Below are positions 8,184-15,153 of a stretch of DNA of 42,043 nucleotides, piece after piece. Every line of letters starts with the position of its first letter. The stretch's first letter is position 1. The stretch is from an uncultured Bacteroidales bacterium (lineage in GTDB: Bacteria; Bacteroidota; Bacteroidia; Bacteroidales; UBA932): NCBI GenBank assembly GCA_934675095.1, contig CAKUPC010000011.1, positions 1 through 42,043 on the forward strand. Direction: 5' to 3'. The notes below the pieces were generated by a model. That model was not told the DNA's origin and ran no database searches. It worked only from the letters and a program-made list of their open reading frames with translations. A program made the translations under genes and the position numbers.

Positions 8184-8951
8184 ATGAGTACAGGCATTCA
8201 ATATCTTCTGATTACGGCGGCAGGCGTGGGTGGCTCTACGCTCTTCGGCTACATTCTCGGCTACTTCATAAAGGATGTGCCGCACAAGGTGAACGATGCG
8301 ATTCTGGGGCTCTGCGCCGGAATCATGATGGCGGCGGCGATTATGGGACTCATTGTCCCTGCCATAGATTCATACGGCGGATTTCCTGGGAAACTTATCC
8401 CGATTGCAGGCGTTTTCGTCGGGGCGCTGTTCCTGACTTTCATCGACCGCTTCACCCCACATCTGCACAAGCTCGCAGGCCTTGACAACGAGGCGCACGC
8501 CAACGACAGGCATCTCGACCGCATCCTTCTGTTTGTCCTCGCGATTGCCATCCACAAGTTCCCCGAAGGAATGTCCGCAGGCGTCGGCTTTGCCGGAGGA
8601 GCGGCTCCGGAACTTCTCGGAAGCGCGGTCAGCGTGGCAATCGGAATCTCCATCCAGAACATCCCCGAGGGCATGGTGATAGTCTCCCCTCTCCTGCTTG
8701 CCGGAGTCAGCCGCAGACGCACGCTCGTCATCGCACTCGCCATCAGTGCCCTTGAAGTGGCCGGGGTGTTCACCGGCTACCTTCTCGGCTCCATCTCGGA
8801 GTTTTTCCTCCCCTTCATGCTCGCATTCTCCGGCGGCGCGATGCTCTATGTGGTCAGCGACGAGATGATTCCCGAGTCCCACGCCCACGGCTACCAGAAA
8901 CCCGCGACCTTCGCCCTCATAGCCGGATTCATCTTCATGCTGCTCATCTGA
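8184..8951 (+). CDS. ZIP family metal (zinc/iron) transporter
   Basis: An inner-membrane importer of divalent metals such as zinc. The protein is 255 residues from the chosen start (MSTGIQYLLI), with about eight hydrophobic segments. The two ZIP signature helices are visible: IAIHKFPEGMSAG (TM4) and SIQNIPEGM (TM5), which supply the His and Glu metal ligands. A short His-containing loop (HANDRHLD) precedes TM4. Its size and motifs resemble ZupT or GufA-type members. The in-frame extension from 8001 overlaps the divergent gene and the -7 box, so it is unlikely to be translated. Regulation by zinc is likely in this family, but no operator is recognised. Confidence 0.9.
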   Translation: MSTGIQYLLITAAGVGGSTLFGYILGYFIKDVPHKVNDAILGLCAGIMMAAAIMGLIVPAIDSYGGFPGKLIPIAGVFVGALFLTFIDRFTPHLHKLAGLDNEAHANDRHLDRILLFVLAIAIHKFPEGMSAGVGFAGGAAPELLGSAVSVAIGISIQNIPEGMVIVSPLLLAGVSRRRTLVIALAISALEVAGVFTGYLLGSISEFFLPFMLAFSGGAMLYVVSDEMIPESHAHGYQKPATFALIAGFIFMLLI

Positions 8952-9031
8952 TTCCGCCGATTCGGGACGCGCACAAAAGTTGAAAATGCTGAAAAAAAAG
9001 ACATATTTCGCCGGAAATATGCAAATAAAAA

Positions 9032-9062
9032 TTTGCAAAGTAAGATTTTATTCCTACCTTTG
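9032..9062 (+). promoter_or_regulatory. Promoter of tRNA-Phe
   Basis: TTTG (9032-9035), a 19-bp spacer, then TACCTTTG (9055-9062). This is an exact match to the Bacteroidetes primary sigma consensus, 17 bases before the tRNA 5' end. Confidence 0.88.
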
Positions 9063-9079
9063 CAATCCCAAAACGAAAT

Positions 9080-9152
9080 GGTGTCATAGCTCAGTTGGTA
9101 GAGCAAAGGACTGAAAATCCTTGTGTCCCTGGTTCGATTCCCGGTGACACCA
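9080..9152 (+). tRNA. tRNA-Phe (GAA)
   Basis: The 73-base cloverleaf has acceptor arms GGTGTCA and TGACACC, D arm AGCTCAGTTGGTAGAGC, anticodon stem AAGGA/TCCTT around loop CTGAAAA (anticodon GAA), and T arm with GGTTCGATTCC. CCA is not encoded. It has its own promoter and terminator. Confidence 0.97.
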
Positions 9153-9156
9153 CTTC

Positions 9157-9194
9157 AGAGAGAGTTGCAACAATGCAGCTCTCTTTCTTTTTAT
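9157..9194 (+). terminator. Intrinsic terminator of tRNA-Phe
   Basis: AGAGAGTTGCA (9159-9169) pairs with TGCAGCTCTCT (9174-9184) with one mismatch around ACAA, followed by TTCTTTTT. Confidence 0.85.
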
Positions 9195-9266
9195 GCCGTA
9201 TTTCAAATAAAAGCATTATCTTTACGGTGCAAAATGTGATACCAATATCAGAAATAACACCATAAT

Positions 9267-10526
9267 ATGATATTTGAACGTAAGAAATACCTAAATGAAC
9301 TTGTTGCAGGACGTGGAAACGGACTTGTGAAGATAATAACAGGAATCAGACGATGCGGAAAATCTTTTCTGCTGTTTGACATCTGGCATAACTGGCTGTT
9401 GGAACATGGGGTGACTGATAGTCACATTATCGAAATACAGCTTGATGATTTCCGGAACAGACAATTGAGAAAACCAGAAGCCTTGCTTGACTATATCGAC
9501 TCAAAGGTTGTGGATGACGGCAATCCTTATTATGTTGTACTGGATGAGGTGCAACTGGTAGAAGAGTTCGTGGAGGTTATTCTTAGCTTGACACACATGA
9601 GGAATGTAGATGTGTATGTGTCAGGTTCAAACTCCCGCTTTTTGTCAAGCGATGTCGTAACAGAATTTCGTGGCAGGGGTGACGAGATACGCATCTGGCC
9701 GCTCACATTTGATGAATATTTCAAAGGCGTAGGGGGAGATATACGCAAGGCGTGGAGAAATTATTACACCTTTGGAGGATTGCCGCAAGTGGCCCTGTTG
9801 GAAACTGAAGAAAAAAAGACGGACTATTTGCGTAGTCTGTACGAAACGACTTATCTGCGTGATGTGATAGAACGCAACCATCTACGCAATCCTGAAGGAC
9901 TTAAAGAATTGGTGCGTGTGCTTGCATCGTGCATAGGCTCTTCCACCAATCCGACCAGAATAGCCAATACATTCCAATCCGCACAAGGTGTAGTCATAAA
10001 AAGAGATACGATAAAGCAGTATATTGACTATTTGAAAGATTCTTTCCTCATAGAGGAGGCGCTGCGTTATGATGTAAAAGGCAGAAAATATATTGGCACT
10101 GAAACTAAGTATTACTTTGCCGATGTTGGCATTCGTTCAGCCATTCTCAACTATCGCCAGCAGGAAGAGACACACATTATGGAGAATATCATCTACAACG
10201 AGCTTCGTAGCCGTGGCTATAATGTGGATGTTGGCTTAGTAGAACTTGGAGGCAAAGATGAGAACGGAAAGTTTGTCAGGAAGCACTTGGAAGTGGATTT
10301 TGTGGTGAATCGTCCGCCGTATAGAGTTTATATCCAATCCGCATTCCATATGCCGACCCCCGAAAAGGAGACGCAGGAACATCGCCCTCTCTTGTCAATC
10401 AATGATCATTTCCGTAAGATTGTTATTGTCGGTGATGACATTCATCGCAAGGAGGATGAGCTTGGAGTATTGACCATTGGTCTGTTAGATTTCCTGACGG
10501 ACAAAAACTTGCTGGAGCAGGGGTAA
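9267..10526 (+). CDS. AAA-family ATPase with DUF4143 domain
   Basis: A 419-residue ATP-binding protein of the AAA_14/DUF4143 family, common in Bacteroidetes and of unknown role. Walker A is GIRRCGKS (26-33) and Walker B is VLDEVQ (91-96). SGSNSRFLS and the TFGGLPQV segment are typical of the family. The C-terminal DUF4143 part has HLEVDFVV followed by RVYIQSAF, which resembles the core of restriction-endonuclease-like folds. The gene looks AT-richer than its neighbours and sits 114 bases after tRNA-Phe, which together suggest acquisition by transfer. A weak -7-like box (TATCTTTA, 9217-9224) precedes it. It appears monocistronic and is convergent with the lipoprotein gene. Confidence 0.88.
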   Translation: MIFERKKYLNELVAGRGNGLVKIITGIRRCGKSFLLFDIWHNWLLEHGVTDSHIIEIQLDDFRNRQLRKPEALLDYIDSKVVDDGNPYYVVLDEVQLVEEFVEVILSLTHMRNVDVYVSGSNSRFLSSDVVTEFRGRGDEIRIWPLTFDEYFKGVGGDIRKAWRNYYTFGGLPQVALLETEEKKTDYLRSLYETTYLRDVIERNHLRNPEGLKELVRVLASCIGSSTNPTRIANTFQSAQGVVIKRDTIKQYIDYLKDSFLIEEALRYDVKGRKYIGTETKYYFADVGIRSAILNYRQQEETHIMENIIYNELRSRGYNVDVGLVELGGKDENGKFVRKHLEVDFVVNRPPYRVYIQSAFHMPTPEKETQEHRPLLSINDHFRKIVIVGDDIHRKEDELGVLTIGLLDFLTDKNLLEQG

Positions 10527-10582
10527 GTAAATTTCACTTCGCCGCATGGCGTTCTACTCTATCCCTCGGTTTTTCACAAGAC

Positions 10583-10613
10583 AAAAAACAGGCAGGGATT
10601 TTCGCCCTGCCTG
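10583..10613 (-). terminator. Intrinsic terminator of the lipoprotein operon
   Basis: On the minus strand CAGGCAGGG pairs perfectly with CCCTGCCTG around a 7-base loop and is followed by TTTTTT. It lies just after the stop codon at 10625. Confidence 0.88.
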
Positions 10614-10624
10614 ATGTGCATATT

Positions 10625-12760
10625 CTATTTACGAACAACCTTCACATCTTTGATTTCCCATGTCGGAGCACAGCTTGTCGTTCCAACATATCTGAACGCA
10701 AACTGCATCTTGCTGCCCAAGTAGTCCTTAAGGTCTATCTCGCCGGACTCTACAAAAGTCCAACTATCCCCAGAAGGGAAATTTGGTATAGTGAGATTCT
10801 GCCAAGACGCGTCTCCTATTTTCCTAACCACGAGATTGACGAAATCCGATGCAGTGTTTGACTTAAGATAATTCAATGCGTGTGAGAAAGTCAAGACAGC
10901 GGATGACTCGTCTGAAAGGTCTATCTCCGGAGATATTAGTAACGCTTCAGATGCAAGATTCTTCTTAATATATGAGGTAGCTTTCATACACTCGTATTTA
11001 GAATCATTTTGCCAAACATATGTATAACCAGTTGGGAGCGTTATATTTTCAATTGTGAACTCTCCCTTATCAGATGAGAAGGATTCTTCAAATATCGTGT
11101 TGGACATTATCTGCTGAATCACAGTCATTACCTTTGTCGTGATGCCGTTGGCATTTGAGGCTGAGATTATTATGTAGGCCGTTCGCGGCGAATCTGTTTC
11201 ATTCTTGCCTACGGCAGAATAAACAATCTTGCCGTCTTCGTATGAGGCTATCAGCCAAGACGATCCAGTCTGTCCATCCTTATCATCGTAGGCAGCGCAG
11301 GTTATCTCTCCGTCCTGTCCGGAAATGGTAGCCTTTACTTCATGAACAGTTTCGTCATCATAAGCCAGGCTGACCTCCGTTTCATCAAGAACAATTGAAG
11401 GCGGAGTCGGAAGCGAACCTGTGCCCTTGCCATCAGTGTAAATGGCAACATCATTCTGACCCGAAGCGTAGCAAGAAAATATTAAGCCGTTCTCTCCATT
11501 ACTGTTGTACTTTATTGTATTCCTACTGTTTGAACCTTGGGCCTTTATGGTCGCAATTACGACATTATCTTTAGTCGTCGAACAAGTTATTGCCCAGGAA
11601 GCATTGGCATCAACACTCGTTTGAGTCTTCAGGTAATTTTTGCTGCTTGATGCCGCGTAAATATAACCCGAACCTGTATTGAATGCATACGTTCCTGACG
11701 CACTTCCTTGTTCAAGTGTAAACAGCTGGACATCATTTCCCGGATTTACAATCGTGCTGCCCTTCTTAGTTATCGAAGCCCGGCCTCTGTTCTTATCGTT
11801 CTGCGTCGTGCTGATTGCATAATTATAACCGGCTGCTGCTATGATTATCTTGTCTCCAATTTTAAGTGTGCTTGCATCTGTCACAAGAGTATAGACCTCA
11901 TCAGACTCTTTCTTTGTGAAATCCGCAACGCTGAACTTCGACACTTTACCGGCTTCGAATTTCAACGGATTCGCAACAGACGAAAAGTCAATCATTTTCT
12001 CATAAGTGCCGTTTGCAGTTGTAACAACAACCTCCAGTAATTCACCTGTCAAATCAACCGGAGCACATCCAAAGAAAACGTCCTGCGTCTTTGACGTGTT
12101 CAGGGTTATTGTAGCCGATGCTGTATTCTCTGACAATTTTCCCGACGCAAAAGAATAAAAATAACGTCCGGCAATGTTCTTGCTCGCATTCAGCGAAATT
12201 GATGAAACTTCACCCGCGCCGTCAGGAAGAGTTATGGACAGACGACCGTAAGCCGTGACATGACTAAACTGAAGATTGCTTATTTCGACATCAAACGTCT
12301 CTGAGATATGGCTTGCCACAGTAATCTGCGCCTTTTCATCGCAAGTTCCGTCCGCAGGAATCTGAGATGATGGGATTGACAAGTTGTAAGAGCCGTTAGA
12401 ATAACCAATCGCGGCATCAGCCGGGCTGGCAATGTAAAAGTTGTGCTGAGATGATGTTGAAGACGCCTCAAATTCCTTCGAGAAAGAAGCCGTCTTCAAG
12501 TCTTCCGATGGAGTGACATTGGCTTTGTTTATCGAAGACGAACCTCCGCTATAAACGATTCCGACCTGCTGTCCTTCAGTCCATAGAACCGGATAAGCAT
12601 CTCCGACTTTGTCTCCAAAATGGGATTTGGTAAAGAGTTCAGCCGTGTTGAAATGAACCGTTTCGCCGGTCTGAACGGCGTCGACATTTTCCTTCGCGCA
12701 GGAAAGAACTGCCATTGCCGGGGCGGCGATGAGCAGGAATGCTTTGAAAATCTTTTTCAT
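10625..12760 (-). CDS. Multidomain surface lipoprotein (fimbrillin-like, choice-of-anchor J)
   Basis: A 711-residue predicted lipoprotein with a signal peptide and lipobox AVLSC (Cys21). Residues about 30-285 resemble the fimbrillin-like fold of Bacteroidales surface proteins (SFSKEFEASS, DVFFGCAPVDLTGELL, KFEAGKVSKFSV). Residues about 290-455 form a separate beta domain starting VYTLVTDASTLKIGDKIII. A BACON-like or Ig-like stretch follows (about 460-570, SIVLDETEVSLAYDDET to MTVIQQ). The C-terminal 140 residues (FEESFSSDKGEF to WEIKDVKVV) look like a choice-of-anchor J or DUF5017-type domain. It probably acts on the cell surface in adhesion or ligand binding; the ligand is unknown. It is the second gene after a small peptide gene, 12 bases away, and is AT-richer than its surroundings. 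Confidence 0.75.
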   Translation of the reverse strand: MKKIFKAFLLIAAPAMAVLSCAKENVDAVQTGETVHFNTAELFTKSHFGDKVGDAYPVLWTEGQQVGIVYSGGSSSINKANVTPSEDLKTASFSKEFEASSTSSQHNFYIASPADAAIGYSNGSYNLSIPSSQIPADGTCDEKAQITVASHISETFDVEISNLQFSHVTAYGRLSITLPDGAGEVSSISLNASKNIAGRYFYSFASGKLSENTASATITLNTSKTQDVFFGCAPVDLTGELLEVVVTTANGTYEKMIDFSSVANPLKFEAGKVSKFSVADFTKKESDEVYTLVTDASTLKIGDKIIIAAAGYNYAISTTQNDKNRGRASITKKGSTIVNPGNDVQLFTLEQGSASGTYAFNTGSGYIYAASSSKNYLKTQTSVDANASWAITCSTTKDNVVIATIKAQGSNSRNTIKYNSNGENGLIFSCYASGQNDVAIYTDGKGTGSLPTPPSIVLDETEVSLAYDDETVHEVKATISGQDGEITCAAYDDKDGQTGSSWLIASYEDGKIVYSAVGKNETDSPRTAYIIISASNANGITTKVMTVIQQIMSNTIFEESFSSDKGEFTIENITLPTGYTYVWQNDSKYECMKATSYIKKNLASEALLISPEIDLSDESSAVLTFSHALNYLKSNTASDFVNLVVRKIGDASWQNLTIPNFPSGDSWTFVESGEIDLKDYLGSKMQFAFRYVGTTSCAPTWEIKDVKVVRK

Positions 12761-12772
12761 GGCCTCGTCTGA

Positions 12773-12919
12773 TTAAAAGGTTCCATAATCCGATTCCGGG
12801 GCGTCGTCAATCGCTGCGCCCAGAGTCTTGACTTCACTTGCGGCAAATCCGCACTCGGTTGAGACCTGCTCCATGTGCAGGAGCGGGGTCTCATAAGTTT
12901 TGCTTTGTACTACTAACAT
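12773..12919 (-). CDS. Small peptide gene upstream of the lipoprotein
   Basis: A 48-residue peptide starting MLVVQSKTYETPLLHMEQV and ending in an acidic PESDYGTF. It resembles short Bacteroidales ORFs with a YExPxLxxxxV, ExGFAxS and acidic-tail layout that often precede fimbrillin or lipoprotein genes. No signal peptide or membrane segment is visible. I chose the ATG at 12919. The longer in-frame reading from 13132 would pass through a terminator-like hairpin and start inside a repeat element. It lies 12 bases before the lipoprotein gene and is probably co-transcribed. The function is unknown. Confidence 0.6.
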   Translation of the reverse strand: MLVVQSKTYETPLLHMEQVSTECGFAASEVKTLGAAIDDAPESDYGTF

Positions 12920-12983
12920 TGTTTTTAATATATTAAGGTTGTTTGTTCCCAACATCCGGCCGCTCAGCTTTTCACATCGCGTC

Positions 12984-13040
12984 CAAATAAAAAGGGGACC
13001 CGTGACGGACGGCACATGACGATTCACATCGGCGGTCCCC
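12984..13040 (-). promoter_or_regulatory. Terminator-like hairpin in the leader of the small-peptide/lipoprotein unit
   Basis: On the minus strand GGGGACC (13040-13034) pairs with GGTCCCC (13000-12994) around a 33-base loop and is followed by TTTTTATTT. No minus-strand gene lies upstream that would need a terminator here, and the small gene starts 65 bases further on. It could be a transcription attenuator for the downstream unit. That function is inferred. Confidence 0.5.
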
Positions 13041-13066
13041 GAAAATACCTTTATAATTTCAATACT

Positions 13067-13228
13067 AGAAACCTTCAAAAAATAACCTGAATCATCTTTT
13101 TCATTCTTTTCGGTCCAGGTTCCTTTTCTCATCGGTCATGTACCTCCAGTACACTCCCTCTTCCAAAAGAAACCTATACTCGAAAATAATTGACAAATCT
13201 GAAGCAGTTTATTCTTTTCATGTTTCTA
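13067..13228. repeat. MITE-like palindromic repeat P1, copy 1
   Basis: A 162-bp segment starting AGAAACCTTCAAAAAATAAC and ending TTTTCATGTTTCTA. Its two halves are imperfect inverted repeats meeting near GTACCTCCAGTAC. Copy 2 at 19650-19811 has the same length and orientation; my hand alignment finds about 18 differences (roughly 89% identity). No transposase is encoded. Confidence 0.85.
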
Positions 13229-13773
13229 CATCCGTTGTTGTCTCTCCCTACGCTTCCGACGTTTCGCCCGCCCATCCAGAAGCCAAGCGATAAAGCTTGG
13301 AGGGAACGAGTACAGACGACTTGAGGGTACCGATGCCGATTAAGGCAACGATACCCTCAAGGATACGTCTTCCGCTATTTTTCCGGTCAGTTCATCAGAA
13401 AGTGCATAGCCGCAATATATACCCCCCCAACAAGGTTCAGGACACACTGCGTCACAACATCACTATGCCGTTTCATGAACAACTGCATGACTTTCCGTAA
13501 TATAAAGGTTGTTATTTCGAAGGCAAATGTCGCTATTATTCCGCATATATGCAAAACATATTCGCAAAAATGTTCGTACTTCATACGCCACTTTTCTGCA
13601 CTCGGCAGTCGCAAATTCATTTGAACTGCTCCGGCTCATCGAAAAGGTCGGCCTGTCTGTTCGGGGAGGGATGCAACCGGATTGCAAAATCGTGTGGCGA
13701 AGGGCGGAACGTGGGCTATTTCGGAGATATATTGCTACCTTTGTCGTCTGTAAAAACATAAATACGGATAACG
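13229..13773. other. Intergenic region before the metal efflux operon, with two strong hairpins
   Basis: No convincing gene is seen. Two adjacent hairpins stand out. One is CCAAGC/GCTTGG around GATAAA (13283-13300). The larger spans 13314-13370, with AGACG/CGTCT outside, CTTGAGGGTA/TACCCTCAAG perfect inside and TGCC/GGCA innermost, followed by TATTTTT on the plus strand. A short minus-strand reading frame (13387-13620) encodes two hydrophobic segments but has no other support. The efflux promoter box is at 13736-13743. Confidence 0.6.
13736..13743 (+). promoter_or_regulatory. -7 box TACCTTTG of the metal efflux operon
   Basis: TACCTTTG matches the -7 consensus and lies 30 bases before the adaptor gene start. 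The expected -33 TTTG is not present at 19-21 bp, which might mean an activator is needed. That last point is inference. Confidence 0.6.
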
Positions 13774-15042
13774 ATGAAAAGGAACATTATCACCGTTCTG
13801 TTCTTTGCGGTTCTCTGCGTCGTGGGCTGCAAGTCGCGGAACGGGGAATCAAACGAGGCCGGAAACGGGCACACGCATTCCGAGGCCTGCTCACACGAAG
13901 GACATTCACACGAGGGACATGGACACGACGGTCACGGGCATGAGGGACATTCGCACGACGGACATGGACATGACGGACACTCGCACGAGGGACACGGACA
14001 CGAAGAAGGCGTGCATTCCGGAGAGATAAAGTTTACTGCGGCACAGGCGGAGGCCGTCGGGCTTGAAACGGAAATCGTGGAGCCGGCGCCGTTCCGCTCG
14101 GTCATACACACCGGCGGAGTCATTCAGAACCTTCAGGGCAATGAAACTGACATAGTCGCGACCTCGGCCGGAGTGATATATTTCACAAATCCGTCAATCT
14201 CTGAGGGATTGCAGGTCGGGAAAGGCGCTGAAATCGCGTCGGTGACGGCAAGGAATCTTCAGGACGGAGACCCGGTCGTGAAGGCAAAGGTCGCATACGA
14301 GACCGCAGAGAAGGAATATCTCAGGGCGGAAAGGCTCGTCGCTGACAAAATCATATCAGAAAAGGAGTTCGAGCAGGCAAAGATGAACTATGAGACCGCC
14401 AAGGCGGCCTACGAGGGTCAGGCTGCGAATCTCTCGGAGCGCGGAGTTGCGCTCAAGACCCCTTCCGCCGGCTTCATAAGCAGGCTCTACGTCGGACAGG
14501 GCGAATATGTGAACGCGGGGCAGACCATAGCCACGGTCATCAGCGGCGGCCGTGTCCAGCTCCGCGCCGACCTGCCGGAGGACAGGTTCAAGGCGCTCGG
14601 CCACATCCACGACGCGAATTTCCGGCCAGCCTACGATGAGCTGGCCTATAATATAAAGGAACTGAAGGGTCATGTCGTTTCATGCGGGCGGACGGTCGCG
14701 GACGGCTCGGCCTATCTGCCGGTGACCTTCGAGTTCGAGAACAGTGGCGGATTCATTCCGGGTTCATTCGCTGATGTCTGGCTGCTGACGGACAGCAGGG
14801 ATGACGCGCTGAGCGTGCCGGTTGCCGCGCTGGCCGAAGACCAGGGAGTGTTCGCCGTGTATGTGCGGCTTGAACCTGAAGTATTCAAGCGTCAGGAAGT
14901 TGAAATCGGGCAGAGCGACGGAATGCGCGTGGAGATTCTCAAGGGGCTGAAAGGCGGCGAGGAGGTCGTCACAAGGGGCACCCATCAGGTCAAATTGGCT
15001 TCCGCATCAACTGCCATCCCGGGACACACACATAATCATTAA
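13774..15042 (+). CDS. czcB: RND efflux periplasmic adaptor (CzcB-type) with His-rich N-terminus
   Basis: Membrane-fusion subunit of a tripartite heavy-metal exporter, anchored as a lipoprotein in the periplasm (lipobox VVGC, Cys19). Residues 33-81 hold 18 histidines, mostly in pentapeptide units of the form (E/D)GH(S/G)H repeated about seven times in a row, and the protein ends GHTHNH. The core has barrel-sandwich and hairpin segments (VGKGAEIASV, YETAEKEYLRAERL, TPSAGFISRLYVGQGEYVNAGQ) and the membrane-proximal domain near the end. The His array probably binds Zn, Co, Ni or Cu. It is the first gene of an operon with czcA and an outer-membrane factor gene. A short copy of the post-stop repeat begins immediately after its stop codon. 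Confidence 0.9.
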   Translation: MKRNIITVLFFAVLCVVGCKSRNGESNEAGNGHTHSEACSHEGHSHEGHGHDGHGHEGHSHDGHGHDGHSHEGHGHEEGVHSGEIKFTAAQAEAVGLETEIVEPAPFRSVIHTGGVIQNLQGNETDIVATSAGVIYFTNPSISEGLQVGKGAEIASVTARNLQDGDPVVKAKVAYETAEKEYLRAERLVADKIISEKEFEQAKMNYETAKAAYEGQAANLSERGVALKTPSAGFISRLYVGQGEYVNAGQTIATVISGGRVQLRADLPEDRFKALGHIHDANFRPAYDELAYNIKELKGHVVSCGRTVADGSAYLPVTFEFENSGGFIPGSFADVWLLTDSRDDALSVPVAALAEDQGVFAVYVRLEPEVFKRQEVEIGQSDGMRVEILKGLKGGEEVVTRGTHQVKLASASTAIPGHTHNH

Positions 15043-15093
15043 GAGGGGCGAAGAAAAGGCGGTCTTGCATCCCATCCTTTTCTTCATCCCCTC
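15043..15093 (+). repeat. Post-stop structured repeat, copy B (short form, after czcB)
   Basis: Starts immediately after the czcB stop. GAGGGG(c)GAAGAAAAGG pairs with CCTTTTCTTC(at)CCCCTC. Compared with copies A and D, GCAT/ATGC in the stem is replaced by GAAG/CTTC on both sides, so pairing is kept. The central nested hairpin is absent, as if deleted, leaving CGGTC joined to TTGCATCCCAT. Confidence 0.85.
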
Positions 15094-15153
15094 TCTTTAT
15101 AGGCTCATTAGAATGAATTGGATGGAATAAATGATTGAAATAATCGAATATAT

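Noticed and set aside
9127..9152. Integration site duplicate of the tRNA-Phe 3' end
   Set aside because: I looked for a second copy of the T arm and acceptor sequence downstream and found none in the window.
12773..13132. 119-residue version of the small peptide gene
   Set aside because: Its first 71 codons cross a terminator-like hairpin and the end of a repeat element. The ATG at 12919 gives a peptide with the expected small-ORF layout.
13387..13620. Minus-strand frame with two hydrophobic stretches
   Set aside because: It could be a small membrane protein (65-77 residues), but it has no recognised family, no clear promoter and no partner gene. It is mentioned in the intergenic entry only.
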